A DNA stretch of 64,000 nucleotides. Origin: Pristionchus mayeri. Its lineage: Eukaryota > Nematoda > Chromadorea > Rhabditida > Neodiplogasteridae. A program made the translations under genes and the position numbers. How positions within the stretch are numbered: the stretch's first letter is position 1; every line of letters starts with the position of its first letter. The stretch lies in the NCBI GenBank assembly GCA_036245805.1, contig BTRK01000004.1, forward strand, positions 41,814,907 through 41,878,906, in the 5' to 3' direction. This document shows positions 48,901 through 59,954 of this stretch, in pieces. The notes below the pieces were generated by a model. The model did not search any database and was not told the DNA's origin. It worked only from the letters and a program-made list of their open reading frames with translations.

Positions 48901-51900
48901 CCCGTAATACGAACTCTATTTTCGAGTTCGTGGGGATGACATTTGTGGTCGTTACCTGAGTGCCATGGGGAATCTCGTGGTTAGCGAGGATGGCACGAAT
49001 GATCTCCGGCGCTTGCTGCACGTACTCTGGACAAATGAACATATAACAAAAATAACAAAACAACCTAAAAAAAAATTAATTTAATCCACATACTTCTGTC
49101 CGCGAATCGATGTTTCTCATCGACCTCTTCCTCACCCTCTGCGAGATGCTCCTTGATTTCCATCTAGAATTTTTACGAATAATCAAAGTACCTACAAGAT
49201 ATCAACTATAACTCACAATTTTCAGCTTCTGTCACTGTCTTCGTCAGTTAGAGAAGCGATATCAGGGATTCTTTATTCTATACACTCTCATAACTCGACA
49301 GGACGAGATCATGGTCTCTTTCTAAACCCTTCTTCACTTACATCTTTCATTTTCTCCGAGATCATTCTTTCCGTTCGGAAATTGGACAACTTCACGGTCC
49401 AATTCGAGTCAACGAGGCAGTTTTGTAGACAGAGCAGACCGTGGTATTGAATCGTAGTTGCGTGCAGAAAGCCGAGTCCCTGAATATGTCCACTAATTAC
49501 TTTTTTCATGTTTCACTCGCTAGATCCATAGTTAGCCCGGCTCGAAAAGTCGGTTGCCTAGATCACCTTGACTACATCCTTGGCGAAGGAGACCTTGAAA
49601 TTGTGGCCGAGCTTCATCTCTTCATCGAAAAGGATGTCCTGAACAAATTAAGATGTTCACGCTTTGTAACAGGGGTGACAACTGCATAACATACAACTGC
49701 ACAACAAATCGCCGTTGACTTGCTGTTCGACATACCGATTGGGGAGTTGCTTCATTGTTACCAGTATGCGCTACCCTACATCTGCATATATAAATCTTGT
49801 TACCAGGCGATCTTGAGTTTCACTCCAAATCAACGACCCCGAACTCATGGAATGTGCATTTCCACGATCCCCTATACGTGGAAACTCATGATCGTCTGGT
49901 AACAAGATTTATATATGCAAATGTAGGGTAGCACATACTGGTAACAATGAAGCAACTCCCCAATCACTACGTCGAACCGCAAGCGAACGGCGATTTGTTG
50001 TGCAGTTGTCCGTTGTGCAGTTGCCCCCCCCCCCCTTTGTAACACAAGCGTTCTAATGAAATTATAAGTGTTTGCGTTCTAGATTGTTTTCTTATTATCA
50101 GGTTGGTCATAAAGTTTTGCTCGATTTTCACTAAAGTGCATTCCGACATCTACAATCGTTCGTTGTTGACCAATCAACTTAGATCTTTTAATGGTAGATA
50201 GGGGCATTTATACGCTATTTTACGCACACGATCATAGATCTATCCGTGCAAAGGCAAGAATGCGGCGATGTACCAAACTGAATGTGATTGATCAACGACC
50301 TGATTTTTCAAAGGATCAGCTTTTCATTTAGAACGGAGATAGGGCCCAGTTTTAACCACAGTAGTAAAGTATGTGGGGCATATATCGTACTGCTCATGTT
50401 GAGACTGACCAGCGGCAAAGGGCCTATTAGAAATAAGCGCGTAATCCGAATTGGGGTTTTCATGATAGGGTCCCGATCAGATTATGACTTTTCACTGTAT
50501 CTTTACCGATGGGACTCGCGAATTCAATTATTCACGAATGTAAAATACCTTAGCAGTACATGTTGTAATTCTATTTGAGAGAGGATGCGGCTCTTAATTC
50601 AGGAACAGGGTTCTTCAGCTTTTAGTAACCCAATTTTGAATGTCGAAATTCATACTTTTGGCATTTTTTCGGCAACCCTGTGGTTTTGAGAGCAGTTATT
50701 TCATGCGCAAATTCATGAACAACTCTTGCCCTATCACTCACTAATTGGAAATATTTTGGAGATCGCTGCTTTTTCTAGGGCAGGCCGTGCTGGAAATACT
50801 TCAAAATCATTTTTTTCGCATTTTCCGTCGAAAAACTATTTGTCGACAAATTTCACGTTTTTTAGATAAGAAAGTCAAATGGGTTCTAAAATATCGATAT
50901 ATTTGAAAGTCCAGTAGGTAGTGATAACATCGCCCTTAGGTAGCTGTCAGCCTCGTCAATCCCCGAAACAGGAAATTTGGTAAAGTAAATTTTGATTTTT
51001 CTATTGAGTCCGGATTAATCCGCCTGTACTAATGAAATAATGAATTCAGCAGCCCTCTGTTTTTGCTACTAGAGAGAGCACTCCTCGGGCTTCTTAATAT
51101 ACTTAGTGAGCTTCTTCTCAAAAATAGATCCATGAAGTTTCACTATTTTAAAGAAAATCTTAATTTTTGTGAAAAGTTCACTGTTACGCTTACCTCAATT
51201 TCTCCCATATTAGACAGCATTGCCCCACTATAACCCTAATGTTATAAACTTTGAACATGCCCCTATATATTAGTATGATGATAACATGAGGCGATTTGAG
51301 ACACGCAGAATATACGAGCTGAAAGTTGGGGTCCGAAATCGAGCAAAACTTTATGACCAACCTAATATTAGATATTAGAACTGCAAATGTCGGTCTGACA
51401 CATCCGAAACGGAGAACACGATTTTATGTTCATCTCCTTCTCTGCCTCACCTCCAGACTGCCCCTGTTGCAGAGAATCCAGGCAACGATGAACTCATTCT
51501 GCTGATTGAAGGCGATCCCGTAGAACTTGTTCAGATTCTCGTTCTCCATCGCTTTCATCTGAATACTGAGCGTAATAGAATACAAGAACACTATAAATTG
51601 TCGAATACGTTTGCAAAATGTATACTTGTCAGGTCATGCCTCAGTTGTTTTGGTCAAGTATGGTGTACTTGAGTAGAATGCGAATAATTCTAATCATCGC
51701 CCGAAGATTTTGCAAGTTGTATCATTACCTCCTTGAGTAGCCGCAGTTCCGACTTTGGGAAGTTGATGTTTCTCATCTGTGTGAATCTCTTCACTGCGAG
51801 GGATACACCATTGCACGTCGCCTGTAAAGTAGAGCTTTTCAAGAAGACTTTCTGCATTTCTAATACAACATCAATTGCATCTTCCAAAATAATCTTGTTA

Positions 51901-54900
51901 TCATCTCAGTGATATTTGATATTCGAAAATATTGTATTTTATTCGGTAGAGCCCACCTGTTTCGCGGCAATCAGACGCTTGCTGAAGCTACCAGAACCAC
52001 CAGAGGTAGACGAGTTAGTGGTAGTTGTGGTAGAGTTCGTCTTCAGTGAGGCCTTCGATTTCTGAAGTCAAACAATCGACAATAATACGAACGACTATAA
52101 TATTAGAGAAAAGGAACTCAATGCACTTTGTCCCAGGAACGCATGCATGAGCCGCGCAAAAGAAACGAAACGATGGGGACACGCAAAGGGGAGGACAACA
52201 AGATCTAGCGTAAATCAGCTAAATCGGAGGAAGGTAAATGTGGTTGTTTTGCATGTCTACATTCATTAAAATGTTACGTGAGGTGATCGAAAGAGTAGCA
52301 CGAGATTGTGGAGAGGGCAAGTAAAGGAAAATATCAAGAGCCCGCACGCTCTGCATGTCGTCGGTGAGTCGGATGGCATCTCGAGGAATTCGCCACGTCA
52401 TATCGTACAGCTGCGCCTCTTTCCTGAAGAAGGTTCGATAATAATAATATTATTATACAACATAATACTAATACTAATAATAATATTAATATTATAATTA
52501 TGTTGTTATATACTAGACCATGTTCAAGTATCTCAACTTGCAAGCAATCACGTACCGAATGTTATATTATTTCAATCACTAGAACCAAAACTAAATAGCT
52601 CTTCATGTAAATCTGGCAATACTGTACATCATTCAGTATCGTAGTTGCTCACTGTTTGATGTAGATGAAGTAGCTGAGCGGGGCGAGGATAGATGCCGTC
52701 GCTATAAGACCAATCAGCACGTAGTAAAGTGTGTTATCGCACTTGGATCCCGTGAAACCGCATCCGGGCTCATCTGGTGGGTAAATTCCTGAAGAGATTA
52801 TGGCTGATCATGAATGAATGTGCCCGTGGGGTAAAAGGTCCGTGGAAAACAGGTTAGATCTTCGTCCTTTTTACTCTGTATCGCTTGGCTGTACAATCAT
52901 GATTTCGGGGGACGTGTCCACCGAAATGGTACAGAGCCGCTCTTTATAGTTGTAGGCTACCCCAATAGGATTGGAATGCCAAAACACATAAACCCCAACC
53001 ATCGAGCTTTCATCTGAAAAAAGTGCTGGCTTCTAAAGATATGTTCCCATAACACTGCGAATACTCGCTCGACTACGCAGTATAATACGTGCTACCGGTG
53101 GAAGAGAACCATCGGATTGAATGATGCTGTTTCATGCTACAAGATCTCTAATCCGGAATGGAAGTACTATATCATATGATACCCAATGACGTCATGCGGT
53201 ATTTCATATTTCAAAGGCAGCACGCCATCATAGTTCTCATGCAACATTTAAAAAATCCAACCCACCATTGTGCGAGGGCCAGAAGAACTGTTTCGTTTCG
53301 TGGGCTAGATGCTCCGAGCAGACGCTCTGATCCAGCGAGCAGGCTTGACGATCTCCCAGCTTCGCCTCAAAACGTATATTTTGCATTTGTTGTATCCAAT
53401 CAACAAGTTTAGTTTTGAATAACCGTTTTTTCAACCAACCTTTATAATAAACATATATTATTACGCGAAAGAAGGATCACTACAATTGCGAACTGCATCG
53501 TGATAATCGAACAACTCGGAAGATGCACCTCTAGTTCCACAACGATATCGAGAGTCCCATTGCTGGCGTAGTAAACTGCATAGCTGGGCACGCGAATCGC
53601 CTTGTTGTTGATGAGGACTTGACCCGTCGCGCCTAGATTGCACTGATTAATAATTGAAGTAGAAAGTAGATGTTCTGGTGCGAACAAGGGTTCAAATTTC
53701 TGTTAATTTGGGCCCCTTTTCGTGCATGTTTAGGTGCGCTAGATAGCTGAGAAGCTCATATGTGCACTTGCAACACACCCGAAATGAACCTAAATAACCT
53801 GAAAATTGAAACTATACTGCGAACTCACCTATAAACTGCCGGTTTGTCATCTTACTCCAGAGAAGTGAGCCGTTCTTGTGAATATTGTAGTTCCTTGTCT
53901 GCAAGTCACGAGATCTGATCAAAATGAAAAGATTTCCCCAATAAACTACACAAATCACCCTGTTTTCGTAAAAACAATGGGAACAATGCCATTATGCACA
54001 CGAATACATCAGCACCTCTTCGAATGCATCTCTCAGTGCTAATCCGTACAGGAAGAGGGCGTCGTAGAGAGACATGTAGTTGACGGTTCCGAACTGAATC
54101 AGATTTTTTCTCGATTTTTCAACGATATACACATCAAGTGATGAATGGACAGCATATTTTGTGGGCTCTAGGTCTGATGAGAACTATGATGTCATGCCGC
54201 CTTTGATATATGAAACCATGACGTCATAGTTCTCATCCGACCTAGTGCCTCTTTGTACCACTCACATGCGTGCTGACGATGCCGGTCTTCTTTGAGAATC
54301 GATCTTGGAAGTCATCGAACAGTTTCCTGTCGTAGCCATGCGCAGTGATGACTACAGTGCTCTCGAAGGCTTGCTTGACCTCTTGCTTATCGATGTTTGA
54401 AGCCTCCCAGGGGTAGTGATCGGCTACCTGCGACAATTATTGTATCAACATATTTTTTGTGATTCGACCATATATTTCGATATTTGATCACTCATTTTAA
54501 ATTCTTTATTGTACAGTGGCTATTGATTGCATCAAATACATATGACATCTTTTCCGCTCGGATCTCCGTATCTCGCCCACTCCCAATTCCGTGCACAAAA
54601 TAATATATGTGAGTGAAATCTTCCTCGCGACAAGTAATGCATTAATGCATCACAGTTAGCGATTGGTAGGTGACTAACATTTCACTGCCTACATCCATTT
54701 ACATTAACACATTTCGTGCCACATTCTCTAGATCGTGGGAGAAACAGAGATCGAATTGCCGCTAATGCAAATCGCTGAGATCGGTTAGCTACCGCTAATG
54801 CTGACCGTCCGTTGTTTTGCTCATATGGCTTACTTCCAGGAACAGAGAGTCACTAGTGAGAGAACTGGCAAATGTGAGAGTTTTTCCTGCCGCAAATTCC

Positions 54901-57900
54901 GTTACTAGTCTGACAACAAATTGTGCATTGTAGAAACCAAAGCTCGCTCACATGCGCCAGCCAGGGAATGATGTAGACGTACTCCTCGCCCTTCATCTCC
55001 CTCCTCTTGACGGCGAGCATGAACTGAGTAGCGGAGTGCATGTCCATGCCCATCTCGACGACGATTACTGAATGGTATCAACGATGACGACACACCAGAT
55101 GCTAATAATCAATTCAGGGTCTTGCATCAAATTTGCATAGTGTCAAACTACGTGTGATCGAAGGAACGATGCAACTTACTCCTGCCGCGCGACTCGATCT
55201 CCTCTGTGACTCCACTAGACATGATCTGCTCAGCTGAGGCGTACGGATCCACATCGTAGACGTCATTGATCTGCATTCACATTTCATATTCTGTATTTTT
55301 ATGAAAATATTATTTTCGAAATACCATTTGATTATTTCATATCGAAATGGAAGCCTGATTTTGCTTCTCGAAAGTTGAAATGCAGGAAAACTGGCCTTGA
55401 TTCCCTTCTCCCTGCAGATGTTTATGAGGGCGTGTACTGAGAGACGAGCCGCGTCGATTGTCGGACGAACGATAACGACCTTAATTGGAATAAGTAATTA
55501 TAAATGAAAAAAATGTTAACTGGAATAAGTAATTATAAATGAAAAAAATCTTTACGTAACGTTACACTTATGCTCTGTAGTGTAGTTACATATTGAAAAC
55601 TGCGATCAAAGTTCACCTGCTTCCAGTTGTTCAGCTGCAGGAAGGTGTAGGTTGCTCGAGCCATTTCGGATGCCGATGTGAGCGCGACAGAACCTAAAAG
55701 TCAACTTCTCACCACCAACGCTTTAAACATTGTTACCATTACAGTCATTGATGAATTATAATACGAACCAAGAGAGGGGAATTCGTCTCGATCGGAGAGC
55801 GCGTCGTCTCCACTCATATGGGCGACGATGGGCACGTTCCAGAGCGGGGCCAGACGGCCGATCACCAGCATTTCTTCAATCAGATTAGAAGTTAGAAACA
55901 ACAGATATTCACCTCATTGCACGCATTTACTGGAATTTATGATTTGGGATTTCGAAATATAATCGATCTGAATAAACGCATCGCTCGAGAAAATGTGATA
56001 GTGATTGAAAAGGGCTGCCTGTTAAAGGAGGAGTGAAGGCAAACGCGCGCCCGGTTGAAATATGTTTCAATTAGTGACGGAACTCTCTTCAAATCGCGTT
56101 CTCTCTCGCTCGTTGCCTGATCTTTTCCTGATTTGGCTCCCAGCCAACTACCGATATCTCTGTCCGTAATGGAGATATTAATGTGAAAATTTCGGAGCTT
56201 CTTATCGTCGGGGAGATCTAGGCCGTGCATATGAAAGCTTCAATAATTGATTTTTGCCTTTACTCCTCCTTTAAAGCAACTAATTGTATATGCTAACCAT
56301 TATTGCAGCCGGGTCCGAAGTAGATAGTAGCGTTCTTGATGTAGTGCAGATGCGCGGCGTTTTCCACTCCCGAGAACTGATTACACGACTCTCTAGTGGC
56401 CACCCTGAATAAGGATCAATTTTAGTTGGTTGTGCTTTTACGTTTTACGATCTTTTATCAGGTTGGTGCAAAAGTTTCGCAACAAGAGATATTTAATATT
56501 TTCTGGTTAATGCTTATCATGTATCAAATACCACTTGGGAATTATTTGAGGTAGTGTTAGATCATTACAATTATTAGTTTAGACCCGATCGATCCAAAGT
56601 CATTCAGTAGAGAAACAATGATAAATGAAAATTGGCGAAATTTCCATGATTTTGGGCTTTCAACAAAAACCACCATTAAAACTAAACGAACCCCATACAG
56701 CTCCCACCCTTTAGAGAAACTAATTAGTATGGGTGGATGCTTCCCTTGAACACGTTAAATTGGAGCTTCGAGTTTCCACGGATAGCTAGTGAGACGAAAA
56801 AGGCCGATTTCGTCGTTAAAATTTGAGGTTAAAAACCAAAATCATGAAATCCTCGAACGGAAAGGTGAATCTTCACCAAATTTCAATTGTAGCATTATCA
56901 TGATATGTACTTATGATTGTGTTTAATTTGTGACCCAGGAATTGTTGCTCTCCGAGCAATAATTCCTGGAATATGTTCTAAATATGCCAGACCCAATACC
57001 ATGCATTTCCGGAATACGTTCCTATTTTTGCAAGTTTCTTTAAGGCTGATGCGGATCTCTCGCCTTACTAGAATATATAGTCATCATACTTCTGGAAAAT
57101 GGTGTTGAAATGGCACCATTATTGCCGTGCTAAGAGTAGAAATCAATCGAAAAGTTCAAAAGAAATTGCAATTCTCAGACTTTGGAATGATCTCTCATTG
57201 GTGTTAATGATGGATGAGAAGCGATGTAGTTTGCGATATATAGAGCACACATGTACTAATATTATACAAGAAACCACATGAGAGTTGCTCAAGACCGAAG
57301 GAAGATAGAGCTCGAAAACCCTAATCCTGATTTTGTTGCGAAACTTTTGCACCAGCCTAATAGTATCTTTTAGTAACCAAATTTGCAAACAGTACTTCCA
57401 AGCCATTACAAATATCGTTATGTTCAATGTCTTGACATAAAAGTATTAGGTTGTAACATAAGTTTTGTCGCATTTCGGAGGTTCACAATATTTCCATGAA
57501 GGATACTTCTCAAACATTATCAATGCCTGACCTCCTAGTATATGTTTGGGGTGTTCATGCACATTCAAACCATAGGGTAGAGCTGAACTGCGCACGCTGG
57601 CTATGCGAAAAATATTAATATGAACTGATTTAAATTTGGTGCAGATTTTTTAAATTCGTTTGATCAGGTGCTAGTTCGCAGAGATGAATAATGAACCAAA
57701 CTTCTACAACATGGTGATATACCCCGTCAATGCTCTTTCAAAATATACGCCAGATATGGTGCTATGTTGAGCGGAATCAAAGATATACTTCACTGAGTGT
57801 AAGGTTAGCCGCTGATTCGTAGCCAACTTGACCAACTCTTCTGAATCCAGAATTGCAACAACAGTGACTAACATAAGTGCGTTCCAATTACCACTCATGG

Positions 57901-59226
57901 AGGTATAATTTATCATTAAACAAGTGAGAGAAAGAACACTCCACTTGTGGGAAATTTGAATTTTTATTAATTCAATTCGCGCACAATTTTACCAAAATAT
58001 GCAAGTTTAGGTGTTTCGAATTAAAGATTGTCATTCAAAAGCTATTTATTTCCAAACTTATCCCAAGTAGATACTAGTAAGGGAAGGGTTTATGGTTCGG
58101 ATGGACACAACAAATCAGATATTGAACATGTGTGCGAGGTAGGAATATGAACAAAGTGCCGATTTCATTAGTTTAATTTACATACCATCGTTCTGAATGG
58201 AGCCACTTATCTCAACAGAACCCAATCTACCCCAAACTTTGTCTGCATACTGACCACTTTGGGTGAACTATAGTCCACCACTATTTGGATCTGGATATCT
58301 ATTGAGAAGAAAATTCGGCTTGCGAAAGTTTTCGCGACCGTCACCAACCATCCACATTATACAAACTCGTCTACATTTCTAGAACGATTTTCGTTTGTCA
58401 TTATCCGTGAGTGGTTCAAAATTATGCACATATGTAGTACTTTACGCAAATCACACAAAATCGGCATAATTTATCCTTTTCAAGAAGAGCTGATGCGTGA
58501 AAATGATTTGTAATCCTTATCTCAGTACAACTTTGTCTGACTAATGTGCCTCCTCAACTGCCTTGACAGGACTGAAGTAAAGCGCGTAAGAAAGAGTACG
58601 AAGGCCCTCACTGATGATGAATAACGAAATTGAGATTAAATTAATTCGAAGAATTTCTGAGGTTAAAATGCATAAGAGATTGGGCGCGACAAAACTTATG
58701 TTACAACCTGATAGTTAAAAAAACTACACATATTTCCCACAGCTTACTCGAACGAATATTTCTCAGGCAGTATGTTCCTCTCCCTCAGGTCGTCCGCGCA
58801 CATCCTCAGTATATCCGGTTCGTGCGCGATGCTCGGATTGTTCGGCTGGAGGTGTCCTATGACGACCACTCCTCCTTCATCATTCCGTTCCTTAATTTTA
58901 TATTTGTGGGGTAGCTTCTACACAATGAAGTGGGTATTTTTTTGAGAATTCATTCCTCCGTCATCGTTCCGTTCCTACAATTGCAAAAATATTACGATAT
59001 TTCAAGAAATATTTTGCGTTTCTTCACACAGGGACAATGTGCGCTCATCTACAATGGATACTTCTAAGAGCAATCGCTCAGGAAGATTACACGCTACTTG
59101 GCCCGTACTCCTTGTAGATAAATGAACTGTAATTGCAATTGAAATACACTGATAAACATATACCATTCCGGCGAAGACGCCCGACCACAACGAAATAATC
59201 AAGCAGATCAGCTGTCGATCGGCCAT
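45936..59226 (-). CDS. Receptor-type guanylyl cyclase (about 35 exons, about 1,090 residues)
   Basis: The start [20 protein letters not shown] (59226-59164) is a signal peptide and follows a TTTGTAG acceptor (spliced-leader candidate). Extracellular ligand-binding exons lie at 58917-58748, 56404-56298 (FGPGCNN), 55873-55769, 55693-55617, 55479-55396, 55270-55180, 55067-54952, 54427-54266, 54093-54016 and 53898-53829. Exons near 53632-53500 and 53360-53266 are less certain. Exon 52788-52653 has [10 protein letters not shown] and the membrane span. The kinase-homology domain (52423-48082) keeps LAVKRF and QQAPE but has YHGLLCLQN for HRD and LSNF for DFG, so it should be catalytically dead. The dimerisation helix is [14 protein letters not shown]. 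Cyclase exons 47576-45936 have [19 protein letters not shown] and [16 protein letters not shown], with both metal aspartates, the guanine-selecting Glu and Cys, and Asn/Arg. It makes cGMP from GTP at the membrane, typically in sensory neurons (family knowledge). It ends GKWSKKSLM. Confidence 0.95.
49672..50035. mobile_element. 364 bp fold-back element with 9-bp target duplication
   Basis: GGGGTGACAACTGC starts the element and GCAGTTG plus a C run ends it. The arms mirror each other around about 49855 (GGGGAGTTGCTTCATTGTTACC with its inverse). TTTGTAACA flanks both sides (49663-49671 and 50036-50044), a perfect 9-bp duplication as made by Mutator-like transposons. The start matches that of the larger element at 16159. 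It is inserted in an intron of the guanylyl cyclase gene. Confidence 0.9.
50097..51366. mobile_element. Mariner-like element, about 1.27 kb, no intact transposase
   Basis: AGGTTGGTCATAAAGTTTTG at the left and CAAAACTTTATGACCAACCT at the right are perfect inverted repeats, and the length is that of a full mariner. No transposase frame of useful length is open (longest about 96 codons, not recognised). It lies in the same cyclase intron as the fold-back at 49672-50035, about 60 bp away. Confidence 0.85.
54169..54244. mobile_element. Short MITE, TAGGTCGGATGAGA family
   Basis: TAGGTCTGATGAGAACTATG and CATAGTTCTCATCCGACCTA bound 76 bp, and the inner TGATGTCAT and ATGACGTCA continue the pairing. 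It is related to 5396-5526. It lies in the cyclase intron between exons 54427-54266 and 54093-54016. Confidence 0.75.
56457..57360. mobile_element. Mariner-like element, about 0.9 kb
   Basis: AGGTTGGTGCAAAAGTTTCG at the left is mirrored by CGAAACTTTTGCACCAGCCT at the right. No transposase is readable, so it is a deletion derivative. It sits in the second intron of the cyclase gene. Confidence 0.85.
57446..58712. mobile_element. Mariner-like element, about 1.27 kb, TTAGGTTGTAACATAAG ends
   Basis: TTAGGTTGTAACATAAGTTTTG at the left is mirrored by CAAAACTTATGTTACAACCT at the right. The length is that of a complete element, but the reading frames are broken. A truncated, internally deleted relative lies at 40779-41173. 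This is the second mariner-type insertion in the same cyclase intron, next to 56457-57360. Confidence 0.85.
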
Positions 59227-59954
59227 CTTGAATGTCTGGTTTACTCGAGGGAGCAACGATCTACAAACCGTGAAGAGATGCGCTATATTGCGGGAATGGA
59301 GAAATGCGAAAAAAAATACAGTCAGCTCGGCTCTACTCCTACAGTGTTCGCTGTTTTGACGAGTGTGATTTCCGGCCTACTCAACTGCTTATATAGCCAA
59401 GTAGCTGCTCCCATAGATCTACCTCTAATTCATTTGCTTTGCGGGTGGGGAAACCATATGCACAGTCAACATCCGTTATTTCGAATTACCTAGATCCTCT
59501 CCCTCCCCCACTACCACTGATCATGTGCATTTTGTCGTGTTGTGGGCGAATTGTGTAAACCGCATTAGGCAAATGGATTTCTCGGTATCGCATATAAAAA
59601 AAATGAGAGTGCCTATGAGAAGTGGTTCGGTGTAAAGAAGGGGAACACAAATGAATGTTCAATCCAGAAAAAATCAGCTCGTAATTGGAAAATGTACTGA
59701 ATTTACGCTGAGTAACATTATCGAAGAATAAACGTATTTATTACGACTGACTGCGTACAAAATCATTATGTAATGTACAAATTAGGAGATCTACGGTGAA
59801 ATGAAGTCAATATGTTTCATTTTCATCGATCCTCCATTGTCTATGCCAATTTTACACTCTCCAATTTGAAGTTCCAATGCATCCGCTTGTATGTAGGTGA
59901 AAAAATGCAACGGCTTCTCATTATTGTGGAATATCTGAACAAACCTATTTCAGT

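Noticed and set aside
50288..50578. 96-codon ORF inside the mariner-like element
   Set aside because: No transposase helix-turn-helix or catalytic D,D(34)D pattern is visible, and the position and length do not fit a mariner transposase.
52920..53020. Possible extra cyclase exon reading [15 protein letters not shown]
   Set aside because: Exon 53360-53266 joins directly and in phase to 52788-52653. Inserting this piece breaks the phase, so it is left as intron.
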